A DNA stretch of 64,000 nucleotides from Pseudomonas frederiksbergensis (GTDB lineage Bacteria; Pseudomonadota; Gammaproteobacteria; Pseudomonadales; Pseudomonadaceae): assembly GCF_035751725.1 (NCBI RefSeq), contig NZ_CP142104.1, positions 186,001-250,000 of the forward strand. Direction: 5' to 3'. Positions 53,431 through 60,317 of the stretch are shown here, one piece after another. The notes under the pieces were generated by a model. That model saw only the letters and a program-made list of their open reading frames with translations. It ran no database searches and had not been told where the DNA came from. A program made the position numbers and the translations under genes. The stretch's first letter is position 1. Every line of letters starts with the position of its first letter.

Positions 53431-54865
53431 TTTTTCATTGCTGGACTGGGCCATCGCCCTGCTGATCGCCCAGGCAATCCTCGGTGCGCTGGACACTCTG
53501 TATCACCACGAACTCACCGTCGCCTTGCCCTATCGCCACAGTGCGCGGCTGGAGCTATCGATCCACGCCTTGCGCTCATGCTTCTACGGGATCCTGTTCC
53601 TGGGCATTGCGCATCTATCCTTCGAGGGGACATGGGCGGTTGTCATCGCGCTGCTGTTCGCCCTGGAGATCTGCCTGACGCTCTGGGACTTCGTGGTCGA
53701 GGACCGCAGCCGCAAACTGCCGCCCATCGAGCGGATCATGCACACGGTGCTGGCGGTCAACGGTGGGGCGTTCTTCGCGTTGTACGGCGTGCAATTGGCG
53801 CAGTGGGCGAGTTTGCCAACCGGTCTCGGCGCGATCGACCTCGGTTGGCGTGGCTGGCTGCTGACCTTGTTCGCCATCGGCGTCACGGCCTCGGGGATTC
53901 GCGACGGTTTGGCCGCATTGCGCATGCAGCGACAAGGCACGCCCGCCAATCCGTTTGCCGGCGGTGCCTATAAGCGTGTGCTGGTCACCGGCGGCACTGG
54001 ATTCATCGGCGAAACACTGGTCAATCAACTCCTCGACGCCGGGCACACGGTCAGCGTGCTGGCGCGCGATCCGTTGAAAGCGGCTTATCTGTTCGATGGT
54101 CGCGCTCGATGCCTGCGTTCGCTGGGCAGGCTGGGCCATGACGAAACCTTCGATGTGGTAATCAACCTGGCGGGCGCTCCGGTGGCCGGGCCGCGTTGGA
54201 GCCCCAAGCGCCAGGCGCAACTCATTGCCAGCCGGGTCGATACCACCGAAGCCTTGATGACCTGGTTGAAGAACGCCCGGCACAAGCCTGCGTTGTGGAT
54301 ACAGGCCTCGGCCGTGGGTTTTTACGGTGTGCGTGACGCCAGCGAAAGCCTCGATGAAAGTGCCAGCCGGGGCGAGGGTTTCATGGCTGAACTCTGTGCG
54401 TGTTGGGAGGCCTCCGCGCGGCCCGCCACGGAACTGGGCGTGCGGCAGGTGGTGATGCGCCTGGGCGTGGTGTTCGGCCCGGGCGGTGCGTTGCTGCCGT
54501 TGCTGATTCCGTTTCGCCTGGGGTTCGGCGGGCGGATGGGCGATGGTCGGCAAATCATGAGTTGGGTGCACCGCGACGATGTCATCCAAGTGATTGCCAG
54601 GGCCTTCGAAGACGAAAGCCTGAGCGGCACCTACAACCTGGTGGCGCCAGAGACGGTCAGCCAGGGACTGTTCGCCGAAAGCGTCGCAAAGGTGCTCAAG
54701 CGACCGGTGTGGTTCCACATTCCTGCCGCGCCGGTGCGTGCCCTGGCCGGGGAAATGGCCCAGCTGTTTTTCGACGGCCAGCGCGTGGTGCCCAATCGTC
54801 TCGTCGAGGCCGGCTATACGTTCCGTTATCCGACCCTCGACGCTGCACTGCGCGACCTGGCCTGA
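53423..54865 (+). CDS. Membrane domain fused to TIGR01777-type NAD(P)-dependent epimerase
   Basis: The ATG at 53423 lies inside the preceding gene; a GTG at 53411 is also possible. The 480-residue protein starts with about five membrane segments (residues 5-160). The extended SDR epimerase domain (about 185-480) follows, with VLVTGGTGFIGETLVNQL as NAD(P)-binding motif. INLAGAPVAGPRWSPKRQAQ and SAVGFYG are typical of the TIGR01777/YfcH family. Usual YfcH proteins are about 300 residues and soluble, so the membrane fusion is unusual. The substrate is unknown. It is followed 9 bases later by the hydrolase-dikinase gene. Confidence 0.82.
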   Translation: MADFSLLDWAIALLIAQAILGALDTLYHHELTVALPYRHSARLELSIHALRSCFYGILFLGIAHLSFEGTWAVVIALLFALEICLTLWDFVVEDRSRKLPPIERIMHTVLAVNGGAFFALYGVQLAQWASLPTGLGAIDLGWRGWLLTLFAIGVTASGIRDGLAALRMQRQGTPANPFAGGAYKRVLVTGGTGFIGETLVNQLLDAGHTVSVLARDPLKAAYLFDGRARCLRSLGRLGHDETFDVVINLAGAPVAGPRWSPKRQAQLIASRVDTTEALMTWLKNARHKPALWIQASAVGFYGVRDASESLDESASRGEGFMAELCACWEASARPATELGVRQVVMRLGVVFGPGGALLPLLIPFRLGFGGRMGDGRQIMSWVHRDDVIQVIARAFEDESLSGTYNLVAPETVSQGLFAESVAKVLKRPVWFHIPAAPVRALAGEMAQLFFDGQRVVPNRLVEAGYTFRYPTLDAALRDLA

Positions 54866-54874
54866 GGACCGTCC

Positions 54875-57310
54875 ATGAGCAAACCCCGGATGTACCTGCT
54901 GGCCGGCAACGGTAGCGCCGCCGATTGGTGGGACGACGCCTTGCCACACTTCCAACACTACGATGTGCTGCCCTTGGAATTGCCCGGCTTTGGCAACAAC
55001 CCCCAGGCGCCTTGCGAAGACCTTGCGGCCTACGCCCAGGCGTTGCTGGCGGCGACGGTCCGGGGCAGCGCGATTATGGCGGTCGGGGTGAACGCCTTGC
55101 TGGTACTGCATGCCTTGCAACGCCAGCCGGGGCACTTTTGCCGCAGCGTATTGCTGGCGCCGGTGGGCGCGTTTTTGTGGCAGCGGCGGCTGCCGGCATT
55201 GATGTCGCCACTGCCGATTCGCAAGACCATTCACTGGCTGCTGGCGAACAAGCCGACGTTGTTCGCCCGCAAGTTCTCCAGCCAGTCCTGGACGCCCGCG
55301 CAGTATCAGCGCATGGGCGCCGGCTATGCTCGCTGCCGGGCCTTTGTGCCGCATTGGGACCTGGTGCGCGCCGACACGGCGTTGCCGTTGCTGGAATGGA
55401 TCAGCGACCCGGTTGAATTGGTCTGGGGCGATCAGGACAAAGTGCTGGGCGTCGCCCAAGCGGCGGCCTGGTCGGCCATTCTGGCCCGCGCCGACCTGAC
55501 CATCTGCCTGAAGCCCGGCTGGGGCCATTACCCGTGGATTGATGCTCCGGCAGAATTTGCCGCGTGGCTGGAGTCTGGCGAGCGTGGTTTTGTCGCGCAT
55601 ACCAAGGGCGGCCGTTTACGTCTGGCGACACTGGCCGGGCAGCCGGTACCGCCGGCGCTGTCGCTCGACGCTTGCGATGATGCTCGTCTGCCGGGTTTCC
55701 TGAACGGCCAGCCGGACGCTATCTGGGCGGTGCGCTCCTCCAGTTACGGCGAGGATCAGGCCGATGCGGCAAATGCGGGTTTGAGCACTACGTACCTGCG
55801 CGAACCGACCCAAAACGTGCCGGCGCGCATTGCCGAGTTGAGCGCGGCGGGTGTCGAGGAAGTGGTGGTGCAGCGCTTCATCACGCCACGGCTGTCCGGG
55901 ATCGCATTCGTGCGTCACCTGTCCGTCGAATTGGAATGGGTGGAAGGGCATCTGGAATCATTGGCCGATGGCAAGGTGAGCCCCGAGCGCGCGGTTATTT
56001 CCCGGCTCGGCGAGGCATGGAACAGTGGCACGTTCAAGCCCGCCCACGGCCTGACCGCCGAAGCGCTGTGGCGTTTTCTGCAAGGCGTGCTGCGTGTCTT
56101 TCACTACGTGCCCGGCGATGTCGAATGGGCCTGGGACGGCACCCAACTGTGGCTGCTGCAGTACCGGCCGATCAGCGATTACGGTTGGCGCCGCCACCTG
56201 ACCGCCGCCAACATCGCCGAGATCCTGCCACCGCGACCCAGCGTGTTGGTGGAGTACGCCCAGCGCCGCGCGGCGGCAAGTATTCCAGCGATCATGGCGC
56301 GTTGGGATCCGCGGGTATTGCAGGACAACGAGCCCTTCACGGCAGTGTTTGGCGGCGCTTCGTATATCAACAACGACCTGTTTCTCGCCCGATTGGCCGA
56401 TTGGGGTATCAGCGCCAGCAGCTACGCCGGCGAGGTCGGTGGCGCAACACCGCACCTGCCTTGGCGGCCACTGCGCCTGCTACGATCGCTGCCGTTGTTC
56501 CTGCGCATGCAACGCATCGCCCGGGGGCATTTGTCGGCGCTGGATAACGGCTTGCGACGTTTTGATCGAGAGCTGCACGAACTGACTGACCAAGGTGCCG
56601 ACGGCCAGCAACTGGCCGACTGGTTTACCCGCTTCTACGTGTTCGTGGTGCAGGGCAACCTGTGCATCGCCAGCGCCTTGGCCAGCAGCGGCGGCGACTG
56701 GTTGGGGCGACCGCCGACTGCCTATGACAATCTGGAACACAGCCCTCATCGGTTGCCGTGGGAGACCGATCCCGCCACGCCCCGCCCGGCGTCCACCGCG
56801 CTGCCATTGCAGGCATTCCCACAATGGCCCCTGGCGATTCGCCTGGCCCATGGCGCCGGCCTGCCGGGGTTGCGCGGCTACTACTTGCAGGTGCGCGAGT
56901 GGTATCGCGACAACCTGATGCGGATCTTTTTCCGGCTGCACCACGCCATGCCCGCCGCTGATCAGGCGCATTGGTTCGCCCCGCATTCGGACATCCGCAG
57001 CCGCGACGGCAGCTTCTGGCAGGACGGTCGTGAAGGCACCGAGCAGGCGAGCGGTTTCCTGATCTATCCGGGGCAGGCCCAGGGCATTTTGGGCAAAGAC
57101 ATCCTGCTGGAAGACACCCTGGACCCTGGCCGCCACGCCCACTATCAAAGCGCCCGGGCGGTGATTGCGCGCATGGGTGGGCGCCTGTCCCATGGCTCGA
57201 CGTTGCTGCGCGAATTGCGCAAACCTTCGGCGGTGTTGCCGCATGTGAATGTGGGGTGGCTGGGGTGTGAGGTGGTGTATTGCGATGGGGTGTTGAGGTT
57301 GGTGGAGTAG
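54875..57310 (+). CDS. Alpha/beta-hydrolase fold fused to a PEP-synthase/rifampin-phosphotransferase-like dikinase
   Basis: The 811-residue protein has an N-terminal alpha/beta-hydrolase fold (1-235). Its Asp (VWGDQDKV) and His (GWGHYPW) are present, but the nucleophile elbow reads GVNAL with Asn73 in place of Ser. Residues about 255-440 are the ATP-binding domain of PEP synthases (AVRSSSYGEDQ near 285, VVVQRFITPRLSGIAFVRH near 330, DVEWAWDGTQLWLLQYRPIS near 420). A middle region of about 300 residues has no clear relative. The C-terminal swivelling domain keeps the phosphohistidine (GGRLSHGSTLL near 770). ATP-driven phosphorylation of an unknown small molecule or phosphate carrier is likely. 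The fusion and operon are unlike standard PpsA. Confidence 0.8.
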   Translation: MSKPRMYLLAGNGSAADWWDDALPHFQHYDVLPLELPGFGNNPQAPCEDLAAYAQALLAATVRGSAIMAVGVNALLVLHALQRQPGHFCRSVLLAPVGAFLWQRRLPALMSPLPIRKTIHWLLANKPTLFARKFSSQSWTPAQYQRMGAGYARCRAFVPHWDLVRADTALPLLEWISDPVELVWGDQDKVLGVAQAAAWSAILARADLTICLKPGWGHYPWIDAPAEFAAWLESGERGFVAHTKGGRLRLATLAGQPVPPALSLDACDDARLPGFLNGQPDAIWAVRSSSYGEDQADAANAGLSTTYLREPTQNVPARIAELSAAGVEEVVVQRFITPRLSGIAFVRHLSVELEWVEGHLESLADGKVSPERAVISRLGEAWNSGTFKPAHGLTAEALWRFLQGVLRVFHYVPGDVEWAWDGTQLWLLQYRPISDYGWRRHLTAANIAEILPPRPSVLVEYAQRRAAASIPAIMARWDPRVLQDNEPFTAVFGGASYINNDLFLARLADWGISASSYAGEVGGATPHLPWRPLRLLRSLPLFLRMQRIARGHLSALDNGLRRFDRELHELTDQGADGQQLADWFTRFYVFVVQGNLCIASALASSGGDWLGRPPTAYDNLEHSPHRLPWETDPATPRPASTALPLQAFPQWPLAIRLAHGAGLPGLRGYYLQVREWYRDNLMRIFFRLHHAMPAADQAHWFAPHSDIRSRDGSFWQDGREGTEQASGFLIYPGQAQGILGKDILLEDTLDPGRHAHYQSARAVIARMGGRLSHGSTLLRELRKPSAVLPHVNVGWLGCEVVYCDGVLRLVE

Positions 57311-57323
57311 AGGTTAGGTATTG

Positions 57324-57767
57324 CTACCAATAATCCGGCTTGATGGCAGGGGCTTTGTGGGTGGGTACTCGGTCGGGGAATTGGTGAGATTGAAGCTCGT
57401 CGTCTTTCTCCTCCAGCTTCCAGATGTCGATTTTGTCCTCGCGGGAAGCTTTCGTCTTTCTATCAACGAAGCGAGGAGCTTTGGCAGGTTCAAGTTGATG
57501 ATGCCCGTAATGGACACGGATACGGGTGGTCTTCAGGGCCCTGATATAAGTGTCTTGTGCTTCTTTTGATACTCGACCCCGGGTCGCTAGTGCAGGTTTG
57601 ACCGAGGAGGTGAAGTAGTCAACTGAGGCAGTTGTGCTGCGTGGGTCTTCGATATGCGCGATGTGTGTCAACAGACTGCGAAGATCCAGCCATTTGTAAG
57701 GTGTGTCGGCGAGCAGTCCGTAGAACAGGTTGTAGCCATCAATAAAAAATGCAGTACGCAAACTCAA
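57324..57767 (-). pseudogene. NYN-domain (PIN-like nuclease) protein, apparently internally deleted
   Basis: The 147-residue product begins with the NYN signature AFFIDGYNLFYGLL (first catalytic Asp at 10) and keeps TSSVKPALATRG and RVHYGHHQLEPAKAP. After DIWKLEEK, where NYN proteins continue with a TDV-containing strand and further acidic residues, it jumps to DELQSHQFPDRVPTHKAPAI and ends. That tail looks like a natural C-terminus, so about 70-90 residues seem to be missing in frame, including later active-site acids. The protein is probably inactive. That the loss is an internal deletion is inferred from the family's usual length. Confidence 0.6.
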
Positions 57768-58223
57768 CCCCCAAAAACGAAAAAACCGGCCTAAGCCGGT
57801 TTTTTCACCCCAACAGCCAGAGAATTTAACCTCTGCGTACGGGGTTGAGTAAGGTCATCCTAAGTTGAGCGTGTCATGACGTCAACCGCTGTCTGGATGA
57901 GCCTCCATTACCGGCGAGCCAGTGTCGAGCGCATGCAGCGTAGAAGGTCAAACTCATTCTTCGCTCCAGCTATCAATTTTTGTTGCGAGATAAGACTTCT
58001 CTGTACACGTCCAAAAAATCTATCCTCCAACACCGTTGTGAATGAGTGGAGGCTCTTAATCTGTTGTAAGAATTTTTACTAATTAATATCGGAAAATAAT
58101 CAGGCGCATCCTTGATGCCTATTCCGCGATTTTGAAACAAGAGATTTCCCTTCGCCTCCGTGATCCCCTTGACGCCCCACACCGCTGTCGTAGACTCCGC
58201 CCATCCGTCAGGGAGTAGCGGTC
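57768..58223. other. Gene-poor, AT-richer gap
   Basis: Apart from the terminator at 57779-57806 this 456-base stretch holds no supported gene. An outer inverted repeat, ACTCAACCCC (57762-57771) and GGGGTTGAGT (57841-57850), brackets the terminator. A smaller hairpin CAGAG...CTCTG lies at 57820-57837. The part from about 57900 to 58130 is lower in GC than its surroundings and has only short frames, so it may be decayed or acquired DNA. Confidence 0.5.
57779..57806. terminator. Bidirectional intrinsic terminator
   Basis: AAAAAACCGGC-CTAA-GCCGGTTTTTT is a perfect 11-base stem with a T-tract on both strands. It sits just before the NYN gene start on the minus strand and after no obvious plus-strand gene. 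Confidence 0.85.
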
Positions 58224-59000
58224 ATGCGGCGTTTGAGTAGTTGGGTTGTGGGATTGGCCTTTATAACTTGCGGGGTTCAGGCGCAGACGCCGGCTTCCGA
58301 TGATCCGTTGCTGGGGAGTGATATTTCGGCCAATGCGTCGGGCAGCGAGGCGCGTGGCGTGCTTCGGGCGCGGGACCAGGCGGTGTTGGCCAGCGAGTTG
58401 GCCGGGAGGATTGTCGAGTTGCCGTTCAGCGAGGGCGAGTCGTTCAAGAAGGGCGACACCCTGGCGCGCTTCGATTGCTCGGCCTATCAGGCCCAACTCA
58501 ATGCGGCCCAGGCGGCGAGTCGAGGCGCCAGTGAAGAACTGGCCCACAATCGCCAGCTCGCAGCGTTGAAATCCGTTGGGCGTTTCGAGGTGTCGCGGGC
58601 CGAGGCCCGGCTCAGCGAGGCCCAGGCGCAGTCCCAGGTCTATCAGGTGCAGGTCAAGCGTTGCAACGTCATCGCCCCGTTCGACGGACAAGTGGTGGCG
58701 CGCAAGGTCCAGCGTTATGAAAGCGTCGCGGCCGGCGCGCCGTTGCTGGATGTCGTGGACAACCGCACGCTGGAAATTCATCTGTTGGTCCCCTCGCGTT
58801 GGATGGGCAAGCTCAAGCCCGGCCAGCCCTTTACCTTCGTTCCGGATGAAACCGGCCAGCCGCTGCAAGCGACGGTCAAGCGCCTGGGCGCGCGCATCGA
58901 CGAGGGCAGCCAGACCCTGCTGCTGGTGGCGAGCGTGCCGGATGCCAGCGGCTTGCTGTCCGGCATGAGCGGTACGGCGCGTTTCGCGGAGTCGAAGTGA
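58224..59000 (+). CDS. Periplasmic adaptor (HlyD/RND membrane fusion-like) protein
   Basis: The 258-residue protein has a signal peptide (about 1-20, cleavage near VQAQ). It has a first lipoyl half (ARGVLRARDQAVLASELAGR near 45), a short coiled hairpin (about 85-140), the second lipoyl half (CNVIAPFDGQVVARKVQRYE near 148) and a beta-barrel domain. It resembles the periplasmic adaptors of RND pumps but is short. The next gene overlaps its stop by 4 bases (ATGA). No RND or ABC pump gene is nearby. Confidence 0.85.
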   Translation: MRRLSSWVVGLAFITCGVQAQTPASDDPLLGSDISANASGSEARGVLRARDQAVLASELAGRIVELPFSEGESFKKGDTLARFDCSAYQAQLNAAQAASRGASEELAHNRQLAALKSVGRFEVSRAEARLSEAQAQSQVYQVQVKRCNVIAPFDGQVVARKVQRYESVAAGAPLLDVVDNRTLEIHLLVPSRWMGKLKPGQPFTFVPDETGQPLQATVKRLGARIDEGSQTLLLVASVPDASGLLSGMSGTARFAESK

Positions 59001-60316
59001 ACGCGCCGGTTACGGGCAGCGCCGAGCAGGTGTTTGCCCGCTTTCTCGATCTCGAACGCCAGACCCGGGCGGCGCGGACGCCTGCGCAATTGAGCTACAG
59101 CCTGGTCAATGACGGCCAGGCGCTGTTCGGCTTTCGCCACGCCGCGTTGTTGATCGCCGGCAAGGTCCAGGCCGTGACTGGCGTCAGTACCGTGGAGCCG
59201 AATGCGCCGTTCGTGGCGTTTGTCGAGCAAGCGGTGGCGCAGTTGTTCAAGAAGGGATCTCTGGACAAGGCGCGGGTCATTCCCCCTGATGAGGTGAGCG
59301 AATCGGTCCAGGCGGATTGGCGAAGCCTTTCTGCCGGGCAAGTGTTCTGGCTGCCATTGATCGATCATCAGGGCCAGGTGTTCGGCGGCTTGTGGCTGGC
59401 CCGCGACCTGCCTTGGACCCCTCCCGAGCAAGTGCTGCTGTCACAGCTCGGCGACACCTACAGCCATGCCTGGCTGGCGCTGCAACCGCGCAAACCGTGG
59501 CGCCTGCGCTGGACGCGCAAGCGTCAGGTCGCCCTGGTGGCGGTGTTGCTGCTGGGTTTGCTGATTCCGGTGCGCCAGTCTGTGTTGGCCCCGGCCGAAG
59601 TGGTGCCGCTGGGCGGGCAGGTGGTGGCGGCGCCGTTGGATGGCGTGATTGCCGAGTTCCTGGTCAAGCCTAACCAGGCCGTCAAGAGCGGCGACCTGTT
59701 GCTGCGCTTCGAAAGCACCACCCTCAAGGCCCAGGCCGATGTGGCCGAGCGGGCCTTGGGCGTGGCCGAGGCGGAACTCAAGGCCAATTCCCAGCGCTCG
59801 TTTGCCGACGCTGAATCCAGTTCGAAGATTGACCTGCTCGCCGCCCGCGTGGAACAGAAACGTGCCGAACGCGACTATGCACTTGAATTGCTCAAGCGCA
59901 GCGAAGTGCGCGCCGAGCGCGACGGCATCGCGGTGTTTGCCGATGCTGAACGCTGGCTCGGCAAGCCCGTGCAGACCGGCGAGCGACTGATGGAAATCGC
60001 CGATCCGAACCAGGCCGAATTGCGCATCGAATTGGCAGTGGGCGATGCGATTTCCTTGGAGCCAGGCGCACAAGTGGCGTTGTTTCTGGACAGCGATCCG
60101 TTGCAGCGACACCTGGCCCGGCTTGAGCGCTCGGCCTACGAGGCGCAGCCCACCGCCGCCGGCCAACTGGCCTATCGACTGGATGCGCGTTTCGATGCCG
60201 CGGCGCCGCGCATCGGCCTGCGGGGTACGGCAAAGGTCTTCGGCGACCGTGCGCCGCTGGCCCTGTACTTGTTGCGTCGGCCATTGGCCGGCCTGCGCCA
60301 GAGCGTAGGCCTGTAG
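58997..60316 (+). CDS. GAF-like domain fused to a membrane-anchored HlyD-type adaptor
   Basis: The 439-residue protein has a cytoplasmic N-terminal region (about 1-165) with the look of a GAF domain (LFGFRHAALLIAGKVQAVTG, FWLPLIDHQGQVFGGLWLAR) and one membrane helix (about 175-192, VALVAVLLLGLLIPV). The periplasmic HlyD-like part has a split lipoyl domain (GQVVAAPLDGVIAEFLVKPN near 212) and a coiled hairpin. A sensor-like domain on an adaptor is unusual. It overlaps the preceding gene by 4 bases and is followed 1 base later by the M50-HlyD gene. It may couple a cytoplasmic signal to export; that is inference. Confidence 0.75.
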   Translation: MNAPVTGSAEQVFARFLDLERQTRAARTPAQLSYSLVNDGQALFGFRHAALLIAGKVQAVTGVSTVEPNAPFVAFVEQAVAQLFKKGSLDKARVIPPDEVSESVQADWRSLSAGQVFWLPLIDHQGQVFGGLWLARDLPWTPPEQVLLSQLGDTYSHAWLALQPRKPWRLRWTRKRQVALVAVLLLGLLIPVRQSVLAPAEVVPLGGQVVAAPLDGVIAEFLVKPNQAVKSGDLLLRFESTTLKAQADVAERALGVAEAELKANSQRSFADAESSSKIDLLAARVEQKRAERDYALELLKRSEVRAERDGIAVFADAERWLGKPVQTGERLMEIADPNQAELRIELAVGDAISLEPGAQVALFLDSDPLQRHLARLERSAYEAQPTAAGQLAYRLDARFDAAAPRIGLRGTAKVFGDRAPLALYLLRRPLAGLRQSVGL

Positions 60317-60317
60317 C

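Noticed and set aside
53615..55600. A 661-codon minus-strand frame opposite the epimerase and hydrolase genes.
   Set aside because: It is antisense to two genes with recognisable motifs and has no plausible start or domain.
57815..57850. A tRNA-like T-arm (CAGAG-loop-CTCTG) on the minus strand.
   Set aside because: No matching acceptor, D or anticodon arms can be folded around it; it is just a hairpin near the terminator.
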